DNA of 64,000 nt. Source: Sabellastarte sp. h YS-2021. Taxonomy: Eukaryota; Annelida; Polychaeta; Sabellida; Sabellidae. The notes beneath the pieces are model-generated. The model saw only the letters and a program-made list of their open reading frames with translations, ran no database searches and had not been told where the DNA came from. Position numbers and translations under genes: made by a program. Location of the stretch: assembly GCA_964017235.1 (NCBI GenBank), contig OZ024931.1, positions 118,989,530 through 119,053,529 on the forward strand. The letters are read 5' to 3'. Shown one piece after another: positions 51,011 through 61,564 of this stretch; within the stretch, counting starts at the first letter, position 1; each line of letters opens with the position of its first letter.

Positions 51011-51802
51011 CACATGATATCTCTAGATTCACTGATTTAAATATATATATTCATCTCTAAAAGAAATAATTTCATAACTTTAATAATAATATTAAACATA
51101 TAGCTGGTCCGATGGCAGTTAAAAAGGCTAAATTAATACAACTGAAAACTTTAAGTAGGTTATTGAAACTGGTTTGACAGCAGCAGCATTAGAATATAAT
51201 AGAAGGTTAACCAGTTGTGAAATAGTATATTTATTATAGTTTTTGATGAAGCTGGATCCAGTGCATCGGTGTCTGTTACGTTGGGTTCACTGTCGAATCT
51301 ATTTCTCAAGGGTGTTCGAACCTTGAAGTAGGAACTTTGAAGAATTGGGTTCAAATTTTAACCATTGGCTCTTCATGGGAAGTTTAATTGGTGGTTATCA
51401 ACCATAGAATTATGGCAAACAAGCTTTTTCCACACATTGTACAATTTGTAGATCAGAATTATGGACAAAAGCAATAAACTAGTGGCAAAAAATATGCTAA
51501 CTTTCCAACTTGAAAAGCCAAAGCCAAAATTAGAACCCACAACTATCAAGGTTATAACTTCACTGTTAAAGTTACAGTTTGAATATGTTTAAGTCATTTT
51601 TAAAAATAAGAATGCCTTGTGTAGAATTCTTTATGGTAACTTGGTCTGGTGTCGCTCTTTTTTTCTGCATTTCACAGTCTTTATCTGATACTTTTGAAGC
51701 GCCTGCCTGGGCACTGGCAGATTGTAAGATGTAGAAACATAGTCCAGTTCAAAAATTCATTGGATGCATAAAGGTTGTGTACTGAACATCAGAAAACTCA
51801 AA

Positions 51803-52085
51803 TGGGCGACGGTGGCTGGCGTTGGGGTAAACCACTGGCTTATTACCTCGTGACATATAAGAGTTCAAACCCTGGCCTGACCTCAAGTGGGAAAGCTTGT
51901 AGTTGCTTGTTGTTGGCCAGCAGTTTACAGTACAGAACTTGACCATGCAGGTGTATGTACTGGTTTCCTCCGCCCTTCTTACTACCTATAAGGTTCAGAG
52001 TGGTCCACTGGTTAACATGGCTGCACTTAACTATGACCCTGACTCAATGGGACGTAACACACAAATTTTGAACTTGAACCTTCTA
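51803..52085 (+). mobile_element. tRNA-derived SINE, plus strand
   Basis: The head GGGCGACGGTGGCTGGCG and B-box-like GAGTTCAAACCCTGG are followed by the body (GTAGTTGCTTGTTGTTGGC, TTTACAGTACAGAAC), the core TGTATGTACTGGTTTCCTCC, and the GGGACGTAACACACAAATTTT ending. Same family as the others. Confidence 0.75.
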
Positions 52086-52536
52086 ACTACTAGTCAATAT
52101 ATAACCGATACATAAAGTACTAGAAGTGACCTAAAAGACTAAATAAACTAATTAACCAGGAAACTCAAGAAAAAAAAGTTGAAAAAAAACTATTGTTTAC
52201 ATATGTTTGAAGAATGCTTAAAAGGGGAAAGTTTTTATTCTAGAACAAAAAAATTATTGAATTTCACTTTTGACATATTTATATAGGCGTCATCCACAGG
52301 AATTAACCCGTCTTCTCAGATATGACAAAACAACCATTTACCAGTAATCACAAGAATATTCACAGCAATGTTACACCTTTGGTATTTATTAATATGTGGT
52401 ACTTACCATTCAAATCTAACAGTTTACTTCAGAGGCACATAAGTGATATCCAACGCCTTTGAACTTTCAACTTTAAGTAGCTGTATTTTTTACCATAAAA
52501 TCATCAAATTGCTGTGGTATATATTAAAGCAGTATC

Positions 52537-52765
52537 GGGAGGCTTGGTTGTGTAGTGGGTAACACCTGCCTCCCACCTCTAAGGGCTGTGGTTCAAACCC
52601 TGGACCTTGTGAGGGAAAGTTGCCTTTTGATGCCTGGCAATATACAGTGCAGATCCTTGATCAACTAGTATGTACTGGTTTATTCTGTCCTTAATATTAT
52701 TCATCGGAATATAATCCATACAATATTAAAAGCGCCGTTAACCCCAAATTAAAAATAAATAAAGT
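52537..52765 (+). mobile_element. tRNA-derived SINE, best full-length copy
   Basis: The head GGGAGGCTTGGTTGTGTAGTGG contains an A-box-like GGTTGTGTAGTGGG, with a B-box-like GGTTCAAACCC at about 52590. The body, the core TATGTACTGGTTTATTC and the tail GCCGTTAACCCCAAATTAAA then AATAAATAAA follow. It is about 230 bp, the usual size for tRNA-derived SINEs. Confidence 0.8.
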
Positions 52766-52769
52766 GTCA

Positions 52770-53330
52770 CACCATTTTAAGATGTAGACGTATTTCATTA
52801 TACATTCTTTGTATACTGGACGTAGTACTCTATACTTTACCACATAATGTATCAAGTCTTTTAGAATAGAGATCAAGACCCTTGAGGTAATATACCTTAT
52901 GGCCAAGGCCAAATCTCAAATGCATGCATGAAAGCATTATGTTTTAAATGAGAAGCTTACGTCCACCTGCGTCATAATGTCTTCATATAAGATATGTCTA
53001 GAGGCAAAGAAACACAAACGATATTAACACGTTTTAAGTTGCATTTTAAGGCCATTTTCAACTTGCAGTAGTACTGTAGTTTTATTAGATCTTTCTCTGT
53101 TTGAAATGATTAGAACCTCAATGATTTAATCAAGATCGACTATATTAATAAGTTAATATAATAATAATAAGTTATCCGATTATCAGTTATTTTTATTTCG
53201 AGTTTTGTAACTCAGAATGACAAGTGTGTTTTTTCCTTTGTATGTGATTCTGAACTGTTCACTAATACTTACTTCATTTTTATTATCCGTGGTCGGGAGA
53301 TTATAAAACGTCTTCTGTCTGTGCATCTGG
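52770..53330. other. Unassigned intergenic sequence
   Basis: No ORF, RNA or shared repeat seen. Confidence 0.35.
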
Positions 53331-53334
53331 CCTC

Positions 53335-54105
53335 ATTATGAAAAACGAAATGGCCGCCAAGACAAATGGTTTGAAAATGCTCTAAATTTTGAAATATTGC
53401 AGCTAGCTTCATCAAATTTGCACAAAAGATATATTGCTAGGAAAGCTAGTTTGATAGTAATTTTGGCCTAGTTTGCAAAACTAAATGGCTGCTATATCAC
53501 ACGTTTAATGTCAAATGGGGTTATCCTATTAAAAAGGCCTTATATCTATCTCCCTTACCATTGCTACTGGGGTTCAGGATGTGAAAACAACTCGTAGGAA
53601 GTCCTGGCCTAGGAATCTTTCCCAGGTGTTGAATTTGACCTTTGACCTCAGCTTCAAGGTTAAATGGGTCATCATACAAAAATGTCCTTATATCTCCCTT
53701 ATTATTGGTGCTCGGGTTTCAGAATATAAAAACAGCCCATGGGAAGTCCCGGTCTGCAAATTTTTTGCCTGTGAATATTTTTTGCCTCATTTTGAAAACA
53801 AAATAGCCACTTTAGCCAATTATGCAGCTAGGTTAATCAAATTTGCATAAAAGATATATCGCTAGGAAAGTTAGCCTGATAGTAATTTGGCCTAGTTTCA
53901 AAAACAAAATGGCCACCACATCACATGTAATGTCAAATGGGATTATCCTGGTAAAAAGGCCTTATCATTGCTACTAGGGATTTGCCATGTGAAAACAACT
54001 TATAGTCATGGCCTCGGAATCTTTTCAAATTGCTGACTTTGACCTTTGATGCCTTCTTCAGTGTCAATTGGGATCATAGTACTACAAAGGCCTTAATCTC
54101 CCTTA
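53335..54105 (+). repeat. Family G: diverged tandem units with TGACCT pairs
   Basis: Units contain GAAAACAAAATGGCC, AGATATATCGCTAGGAAAG, CTTATATCTCCCTTA and TTTGACCTTTGACCTCAGC. Two to three copies of each are seen (53340, 53470, 53640, 53800, 53990). The right edge is cut by the Harbinger element. The start of the same unit resumes near 58700, after it. Confidence 0.6.
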
Positions 54106-54552
54106 TGCCCCTGTTCCACCAAAGGACTAAGGCCCGATCCTGTCTGGGACCCTTAATCGTGGACAGTCGGTTCAAAAAAAGGGAAAATGGGCGGGAATAC
54201 TGAGTCGGTATTGAAGTCTGGGATTAAGTACAGATCGGCCTCAGGACGCCTCAGGCGGCCGCAGATGGTCCCCGACTGGTCTGGGACTAAGAACTGACTA
54301 AGCCGCGTTTCTGGTCGGTTTCAACCATGATCCTGTCGTACACATACCGACTGGTACCCAGGACGCCTCAGGCCTCCTGGGACTAAGAGCCGACTAACAC
54401 CCGATTAAGTCCCGGCGTCCTCAGGCCTCCTCAGTCTTCCCCAGACCAGGATCGCCAATTCTTGTTTTGCAAAGTTGCTGGATTTTCTGGGTATATATAT
54501 ATATATATAATCCGCGATCTAATCACCATTGCTTTTCTAGGAACACAGCAGG

Positions 54553-55827
54553 ATGCCACCTTTTAATGGAAGACAGCTTCAACAACAACTTAGGGCTTTT
54601 TTGGTTTTTATTAAGTTACAAATAATCATGTATTTCCAAGTTTTATGTCGACCACAGCAACCACCACCAGCACCCATACAGAGACCTAGAAGAAGGCACA
54701 ACATGTGGGTCAGGCCATGGCTGCTGCAGAAAGAGGAGAGGGGGGCCTACCACAACATTATGGCTGATCTGTATGCCACAGATATTCCAGGATTCACCAA
54801 CTACATGAGGATGACCCCAGAATTCTTTGAAATGATAAAGACCAGACTGGAACCACATCTAGCCAGGCAGGCCACCAACTACAGAGCACCAATCAGTGTT
54901 GGGGAAAAGTTAGCCCTCACCATCAGATATCTGGCCACTGGGGAGTCCTACACATCATTATCCTGTCAGTTCAGGGTTGGAAGATCCACCATTTCCAAGT
55001 TTCTACCAGAGGTCTGCAGGGCCATCCAGGATGAGTTCACCAGAGAGTACCTCAAATGTCCTACTACCCCAGATGAGTGGAAAGAAATGGAGAAGGAATT
55101 CAGGATCAGGTGGAATGTTCCACATGCCCTGGGAGCCCTGGATGGGAGGCATGTGACCCTGAAGAAACCCAAGAACACTGGAGCCCTCTACCACAACTGC
55201 AAGGGCTTCTTTTCCATTGTCATGTTGGCCCTGGTAGATGGACAGTATAAGTTTAGATGGGTGGATGCTGGTACAGCTGGATCTTGCTCAGATGCCCAGA
55301 TATTTAATGCCTCTCAGCTGAAGAGGAGGATTTGGGATGGCAGGATAGGCTTCCCTGACCCAGCTCCTATAACCCAGGGTGGGAGAAATGTCCCCTACTT
55401 CATTCTGGCAGATGATGCCTTTACCCTGAAGACCTGGCTCATGAAACCCTATGGCAGAAGGATGTTAACCAGAGAGGAAAGGATTGCCAACTATAGAATA
55501 TCAAGGGGCAGGAGAGTTGTTGAGAACGCTTTTGGCATCCTAGTGTCAAGATTCAGGGTGATGAGGACCACTATTGAACTACCCCCACCAACAGTCAGAG
55601 AAGTGGTCTTCACCTGTGTGGTTCTGCATAACATACTGAGAAGCCAGTATCAAGGTCAACCTGGTGGTCAGCAGCCTGGGGAGGACGATGGTGATGATGT
55701 GCCTGGTGATTGTGGATTGATTGGTGGTGCTGCTGGTGGTGGCCAAGACAGAAACCCTGCTAGAGAGGCCAAAAGACAGAGGGATTACCTCAAGGACTAC
55801 TTCAATAATGAGGGAGCAGTGGCCTGA
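54553..55827 (+). CDS. PIF/Harbinger transposase (HARBI1-like DDE nuclease), intact
   Basis: A single 424-aa open frame, the usual length or slightly longer for the family. A Gln/Pro/Arg-rich N-terminus (residues 30-50) is followed by a helix-turn-helix-like segment (about 115-160, with GRSTISKF). The DDE_4-type nuclease has GALDGRHV (Asp197), FRWVDAGTAGSCSDAQIF (238-251), ILADDAF (Asp287/288) and RVVENAFGIL (Glu324). The likely triad is Asp197, Asp287 or 288, and Glu324; this is by family pattern. A Gly/Asp-rich tail ends in DYFNNEGAVA. No stop or frameshift. It acts with a MADF/Myb-like protein that binds the element ends; that partner is broken here. A domesticated HARBI1 is a less likely alternative, since terminal inverted repeats and subterminal motifs surround the gene. 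Confidence 0.92.
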   Translation: MPPFNGRQLQQQLRAFLVFIKLQIIMYFQVLCRPQQPPPAPIQRPRRRHNMWVRPWLLQKEERGAYHNIMADLYATDIPGFTNYMRMTPEFFEMIKTRLEPHLARQATNYRAPISVGEKLALTIRYLATGESYTSLSCQFRVGRSTISKFLPEVCRAIQDEFTREYLKCPTTPDEWKEMEKEFRIRWNVPHALGALDGRHVTLKKPKNTGALYHNCKGFFSIVMLALVDGQYKFRWVDAGTAGSCSDAQIFNASQLKRRIWDGRIGFPDPAPITQGGRNVPYFILADDAFTLKTWLMKPYGRRMLTREERIANYRISRGRRVVENAFGILVSRFRVMRTTIELPPPTVREVVFTCVVLHNILRSQYQGQPGGQQPGEDDGDDVPGDCGLIGGAAGGGQDRNPAREAKRQRDYLKDYFNNEGAVA

Positions 55828-55921
55828 ATATAACTCCGGCTGCAGTAACCAGTCCTTTTCAGGACAAACTATAACAGTCCTTTTCAGGACTACCAAATAT
55901 TCCAAAAACAATTAATGAGCT

Positions 55922-56115
55922 ATGCTTGCCACAGACAAACCCCATGCCAAACATAACTTGTACAGACGGACAAAGAGACAAACCCCATGCCAAACATAAC
56001 TTGTTCAGACGGACAAAGAGACAAACCCCATGCCAAACATAACTTGTTCAGACGGACAAACAGACAAACCCCATGCCAAACATAACTTGTACAGACGGAC
56101 AAACAGACAAACCCA
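55922..56115 (+). repeat. 43-bp minisatellite inside the Harbinger element
   Basis: About four copies of a 43-bp unit (CAAACCCCATGCCAAACATA, ACTTGTWCAGACGGACAAA) lie between the 3' ends of the two genes. They differ by one or two bases, so the array is young or homogenised. Confidence 0.85.
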
Positions 56116-56508
56116 GTGCCAACCAAAAGCCACACACAAAGCCACACATAATATCCTAAATGAAATGATTTTTGTATATATTTTGAAAATTCAAATCCTA
56201 ATATCACCAATTTTTTTTTATTGGGTTTTAAAATTATTGCTAAAGGAAATGTTTTCATGGAAATCTTAAATCTAAAATCTTCACTTCTGTTCACAAATAT
56301 ATGGTAAATATAACCATGGAGTTATTTATTTCATGTTTGGGGTGGTGTAAGTGTTGGGCTTTTTTTCTTGTGGCAAGTATTTGTACTGTTTTTTTTGTTT
56401 TGTTTTGGGAGGGGAATTGGAATAACTTGCAGTTGAATAATTGTTTTTGGAAGATTTGGTGGCCCTGAAAAGGGCCTGGCAGGTCAAAGACCCGCCCTGA
56501 CTGGATGG

Positions 56509-57707
56509 CTACTGAGGAGGCTGTTGCTGCTGTTGAGGCGGTGCTGAAGTGCTGATAGTAAAGAGCTGCTGCTGCGGTTGCTGCTGCTGCTGAGGCTGCT
56601 CTACGATCTGTGTTGATGTCAGATCAGGTAGCTGGCTTAAGATTCCACTCAGATTGTGTCTGCTCCCTTCGTCCTGTAGAGTTAGGACAGATGTAGGGTT
56701 ACCCAAGCCAATGGGGCTTGGTGTACAGTACACAAAACTGCTGCCAGCTGCTGCTTGAGTGGAACTAGATGCCTGTTGAGTGGTTGATGGTAGTATCCCG
56801 ACCCTCTGCGACTCTGTGGTAATAGTGGCTGATCTTCTGGGCAATTGCTGACGTCTATGGTTGCTCTTAATACTTTCGATGTCTCTGAATATCTTGCCCT
56901 TTAATTCTTCAAATTCTTCTTGAGTCATCTTTTCGGCCTCTGATGCCACGTAGTCGAAGAAGGGCTGCCTGTCGGACTTCTGCTGCAGAAAACCTGAGAT
57001 TAGTGTCCTCATCTGCTCAAAGTGTTCAAGAATCTTGGAGTCTGTTGTTAAAACGGGTGTAGATGTAATGACGGACTGACTCCTCTCCCTCAGGACACTG
57101 GACTCAAGGTGTTCTGTGTCAGTAGTCAACCCACGAGATTCGTCCTGCCTGCTGGTATTTGGACTGGCCTCAAAACTTGAACTTCTGTTGGCCCCCTTCT
57201 GATGTGGGTTTTAAGAAAACCCATCTGTTGGTAGACCCAGGACTGTCTCTTGGTCATCTCCCTCGGGGCTTGGCCAGATTGGAGCTTAGACAGCTTGCCA
57301 TAACGCGTTCACTGGGACTCGAACCAGCGTCTCACATCAAAGGGCTGGAGCTTGAGTTCTGCAGATATTTCTGCCCAGAGAGCCTCTCTTCTGGTCCTGT
57401 CGTGGAAACGTGGATGTTCCTTATCATACAGTTCTGGGTGCAGCTTTACAAATTCCACAATGGAAATTTCCTGACTGTCTGTAAAAGTGGCACACACCCT
57501 GGCTCTCTAGGCTGAAGAATGGCACTCTGGATCATCTTCACACCTCTCTTCTTCTTCCACAGCTTCCTCAATAGCTGGATGTTCCTCAATCTCCTCTCTC
57601 CTCTCAATCCCTTTCTCTGTAACTTCTGTCCTTTCCTGTTGTTCACTTTCCTTCTCTCTCTCATCCATCTTTTTCCTTCCTCTCTTCCCTCCTTTCTCTT
57701 TCCTCAT
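56509..57707 (-). pseudogene. Harbinger MADF/Myb-like accessory protein, decayed
   Basis: On the minus strand the first open part (57707-57510) is Lys/Glu-rich. In the same frame, after a TAG at 57507-57509, comes a MADF-type domain (57497-57312): ISIVEFVKLHPELYDKEHP...ALWAEISAELKLQPFDVRRWFESQ. A TGA at 57309-57311 then interrupts a frame that goes on as TRYGKLSKLQSGQAPREMTK...; a CGA-to-TGA change is likely. The frame changes near 57190-57212 into the C-terminal part (to 56509), which has HFEQMRTLISGFLQQKSDRQPFF and a Gln-rich tail. About three lesions are therefore visible. One could be an intron, but no clear splice pair is seen. The normal role is to bind the element's ends and help import the transposase. 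Confidence 0.75.
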
Positions 57708-58484
57708 AATCCAGTCGACAAAATAATAAAAAAATAGTAAAATGTGTCTCCTAACTGTGAAATTTGCCTTAACCTCAAGTATAATATATATAAAATGAAA
57801 ACTGAAAACCCCTACAAATCAGTGACACACGTCTCTCAGTAGCCAAACAGTCAGTAACAACGAGAATGTGTGCGCGGTCGCTTATATAGTCCCAGACCCC
57901 CTCATTGCCTCGTTTTAATTTCCGACGCACGGAAAAGGGTCGGTTCTTAATCGGTTGTTAGTCTCAGGCCTCCTGGGGCGTCCTCAGACTGTCGCAGACT
58001 AAATTTGTGCTGTCCCAGGCATCCTGGGGAGGCCAGTTTGGATTGGTTAGGGTCGGTTACCCTTAGTCGGGTCTTAGTCCCAGACCTTGATTTTTGGGTC
58101 CCAGGACACCGCAGACAGTCTGAGGCTTCCGGGGACTAATGCAACCGACTAACTTTCACAGGCATGAAATTCATACGCATCATATTTGAGTCTGGGATTA
58201 ACAACCGGCCTCCTGGGACTAAGGGTCGCAGGCGGCCTGGGACAACACACGACTGTGTAAATTTGGGTCTGAGGAGGCCTGAGGACGCCTGGGACTGGAC
58301 ATTTTGTTGAGGGCGGGAAATATGAATCGGTTGTAGTCGTGAGAAATATCAAACATGTTTGATTTTTCCCACGGCCCCTACCGACCACAACCGACCCTTA
58401 CAGAAGGTCTGGGACTAAGCAAATATTTCAAACCGACCCTCAAAAACTCTTAATCGGGAGCCTTAGTCATGTGGTGGAACACCC

Positions 58485-58888
58485 ACCACTGCAGCAGTAG
58501 TCTTGTTAGATTATGGAAGGAGCTCTCAGAATTCTAAACCAGATTTGGCTTACACTCCAGCTAGGCTTATAATCTGAAAACAATGACTTTCTTATATTTG
58601 TATTTTCTGTCTTTTTTGATAAAAATCCCTGTGTGTAGGCCTACTTGGTTTTATGATTCCTTATTAAGGCACAAATTCAGGAATTTTATTCAGGAATTCA
58701 GGAATCATTTATCATTGGTCCCACAGGTTTGAGATTTCAAACCAAAATACAGGAAATCATGAGAAGGGTTTCTTTTTACTTTGGCCCCTCCTTCAAGGCT
58801 GAAGCAGTGTAGCAAAATATGAGATCTTAGAACTTTAACCTGCTTCTTATTGGTTCTGGAGTTCTGTATATGTGAAACTAACCTGAAA
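58485..58888. repeat. Flanking DNA with a family G/E-type unit
   Basis: 58485-58690 is unassigned. About 58700-58888 is a 115-bp-type unit (ATCATTGGTCCCACAGGTTTG, CCCCTCCTTCAAGG) whose continuation lies beyond the next MITE, at 59548. Confidence 0.5.
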
Positions 58889-59547
58889 TGCCCCTGTTCC
58901 ACCAAAGGCCTGATTGGATCTGCGACCCTTAATCCTTGAGAGTCTGTGCAAACAACATGAATAATGGGTGGGGCAATGGAATCCTGGTCCAGGTCTGGGA
59001 TCAAACCCAGATCATCCCCAGGAAGTCTCGGACAACTCACAATCGTTCCCCGACTAAGAGCAGATTAAGCCATGATAGTGATAGGATTCAACACCAATCC
59101 TGTCTGGGACATACCCGCTGGGTCTCAGACTGGTCTGAGACTTCCTCAGACTTTCTGGGACTAAGAACATATGTCCTCAGACAGCAATGGCCGATTTTTG
59201 TTCTTTTGCATTGTGGGTTGGGGATGAATCTTGGATTAAGCCCAGACCTCCTGGGACTAAAACTAAACCGAACTGGCATTAAGAGTCCCAGGAAGTCTCA
59301 GACAACCTAAAATCCTGTAATTTTGGGTCTGAGGACGTCTCAGGAAGTCTGGGACTGAAATATTTGTGGGTAGGGACAAAAGTTGAGCGGTTACAGTCGT
59401 GAAAAATATCAAACATGTTTGAATTTTAAACCGACCCCAACAGATCCAAACAGATTCAAGCAGACTGTCTAGGACTCTAAATGTTTTGGAAACAGGTTCC
59501 TGGAATACCTTAATCTGGAGCCTTGGTCATGTGGTCGAACAGGGGCA
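58889..59547. mobile_element. 659-bp non-autonomous Harbinger derivative (MITE)
   Basis: The ends TGCCCCTGTTCCACCAAAGG (58889) and, inverted, CCTTGGTCATGTGGTCGAACAGGGGCA (to 59547) match the termini of the 54106 element, and the interior has the same CTGGGACTAAGA-type motifs but no ORF. AAA flanks it on both sides (58886-58888 and 59548-59550), a 3-bp target duplication. Removing the element restores a continuous repeat unit. Confidence 0.88.
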
Positions 59548-59549
59548 AA

Positions 59550-60720
59550 AGAAATCAAATACTGGGATTCTTTTAGATGCACATTTGATCTTGAACCCCC
59601 ACCTTTAAGGTTAAATGACTGCAACCATAACTGGGTGGGTGGTGGGAAAAATATTGTCCACTTTCTCTTGGAAACTGTAATGTGTAGAAAGTTCGCGGAG
59701 ACACTGGCTGGGGTGTAGGTGTGCAACTTCAAGGTGTGACCTTTACTTGACATTTGACCTTGCTGCACTGAATTTTACCTTCAAATATTGTGGGAGCTAT
59801 ACTTGGACATTGAGGGATTAAGTGTACCACATCATGGTGTTACCTTAATTTGACCTTGTAGTGGCTATGACCTTCAAAATCTTCTCTGGGCTATATCTCA
59901 AAAACTGTAAGGTGGAGAAAGTGAACACCTGAAACTGATTTTGGTTGAAGGGTTTACATGTGCAACACCATGGTGTAACCTTAATTGACCGTTAAACTTT
60001 CCATAGTGACTTTGACCTTTAAAATCTTGTCTAGGCTATAGCCTGGAAATTGTAGGAAGTTGATACTTGGCAGGGCTAATGGTTTTATGTGTAGATGTAC
60101 AATATTATATTGTGACCTTGACCTATTTTTTATCTTTATGAATTGACCTTAAAATTTAAAATATTCTCCGCGCAATACTAGTATCTCAGAAACCGCAAGG
60201 TATGGGAAGTTGATACTTGTGTGCGAACATAAGTGAATGGGTGGTAAATGTGCAATACAATGATGTGACCTTGATTTGACCTTTGACATAATTGTGGTGA
60301 CCTTGACCTTTTAAAATCTTGTCTAGGCTATACCTTGGAAAGTGTATGGTGTATGAAGTTGTTACATGACAGGTATACTGTTGGAGAGTGAAGGTGTGCA
60401 GGAATATGGGGTGGTCTTGGTGTGACCTTTGACCTTGATTCTGCCAGAATGTTTTCTACTGCCAGATTTGAGACACAGTTCTCCTATCACAAAGCTATAT
60501 GGCTTTCAGCAACTGATTATTTTACTTATTGTTTATATAATTGTGCAATCTCTATTGGCAGTTATACTTCAACTAGAGGAATGCTTTTGCTAACAAAAGT
60601 GAAGCGTCTCTTAAAGATTAAAATGCTTTGTGGTTTTAAAAAGCATGCAGTAAAGCTAAGAATGCACAAAGCTGCACCGTATGCTTTCCCAATACCTCTT
60701 AATACATCCTGAAGCTATAA
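59550..60720 (+). repeat. Family A repeat element, third copy
   Basis: After the tail of the interrupted 115-bp unit, family A units run from about 59630 to 60440 (AACTGTAATGTGTAGAAAG, TGTGACCTT, AAAATCTTGTCTAGGCTAT). About 60450-60570 matches the tail at 935-1085 (CCAGATTTGAGA, GCAACTGATTATT). The 96-codon ORF at 60422-60712 crosses the tail and has no recognisable domain. Confidence 0.65.
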
Positions 60721-61225
60721 AATCAACGATAAAGGAGATATAAGGCCAAAACTCCAAAGCAGCTATTTATGACCCCAGTTTGGCCCATAAGGGGGGGGGG
60801 GGGGTCGGGGGGTAAAACTGACCAGCTATTTAGACTCTCCACATATTCTTTCCCAATACCTCTTAATACATTCTGAAGCTATAAAAGCAACAATAAAGGA
60901 GATATAAGGCAAAAACTCCAAAGCAGCTATTTATGACCCCAGTTTGGCCCATAAGGGGGGGTCGGCGGGTAAAACTGACCAGCTATTTAGACTGTCCACA
61001 TATGCTTTCCCAATACCTCTTAATATATTCTGAAGCTATAAAAGCAACAATAAAGGAGATATAAGGCAAAAACTCAAAATCAGCTATTTTATGACCCCAG
61101 TTTGAACCATAAGGGGGGGTCGGGGAGTAAAACTGACCAGCTATTTAGACTCTCCACATATGCTTTCCCAATACCTCTTAATACATACTGAAGCTATAAA
61201 AGCAACAATAAACGAGATATAAGGC
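60680..61225 (+). repeat. About 155-bp tandem array with G-runs
   Basis: Four units are marked by CTTTCCCAATACCTCTTAATA near 60683, 60848, 61004 and 61158, each with AAAGGAGATATAAGGC, ATGACCCCAGTTTGGCCCAT and a GGGGGGTCGG stretch (14 G in the first copy, 60791-60804). The array is cut by the 61226 inverted repeat. Confidence 0.85.
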
Positions 61226-61564
61226 AAAATTGCAAATTTAATAAGTAAATTAAATTTTTATAAGTTAATACCCTATCCAATGGACAATTGCTAATCCGGT
61301 CGGCGCAGACCGGCCCACCAAACGCCAGAAAAAGACGTCCTGTGTCTCCACCGGCTGGCCGGTCCGTAGTACTGTGCACTCCCCAGATGGCGCCTCGTAC
61401 TTCCTTCCTGTCTGGACAACCTGACGTCATAGCATCTTTTTCGTTGTCTAAACCTCTTAGACCCCTAGTAAGCTGATAGCGGGGTCGGTGGGAGGGTCTT
61501 GTGTGTCCATTGGATAGGGTATTAACTTATAAAAATTTAATTTACTTATTAAATTTGCAATTTT
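61226..61564. repeat. Perfect 61-bp inverted repeat around a DIRS terminal segment
   Basis: 61226-61286 and 61504-61564 are exact reverse complements over 61 bp. The spacer (217 bp) and the inner 20-odd bp of each arm match the terminal segment of the DIRS family (18905-19083), while the outer 38-39 bp of the arms are not found in copy A. Confidence 0.9.

Larger units (their letters stand above)
54106..58484. mobile_element. PIF/Harbinger DNA transposon, about 4.4 kb
   Basis: The left end TGCCCCTGTTCCACCAAAGG (54106) and the inverted right end (about 58460-58484, ...CTTAGTCATGTGGTGGAACA) match as terminal inverted repeats. The last bases on the right have diverged. TTA lies immediately before the left end, a typical Harbinger target, but no matching TTA is seen on the right. 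Inside, in divergent functional units facing each other, are a transposase (54553-55827, +) and a MADF/Myb-like accessory gene (56509-57707, -), the classic two-gene Harbinger layout. Long subterminal regions are filled with GGGACTAA-type motifs. Confidence 0.9.

Noticed and set aside
54553-55827. Host HARBI1 gene in place of a transposon ORF
   Set aside because: Terminal inverted repeats, subterminal motifs and a neighbouring MADF/Myb-like gene place it in a transposon.
60422-60712. 96-codon ORF in the family A tail
   Set aside because: The matching region near 935-1085 does not keep the frame, so no sign of selection on a protein.
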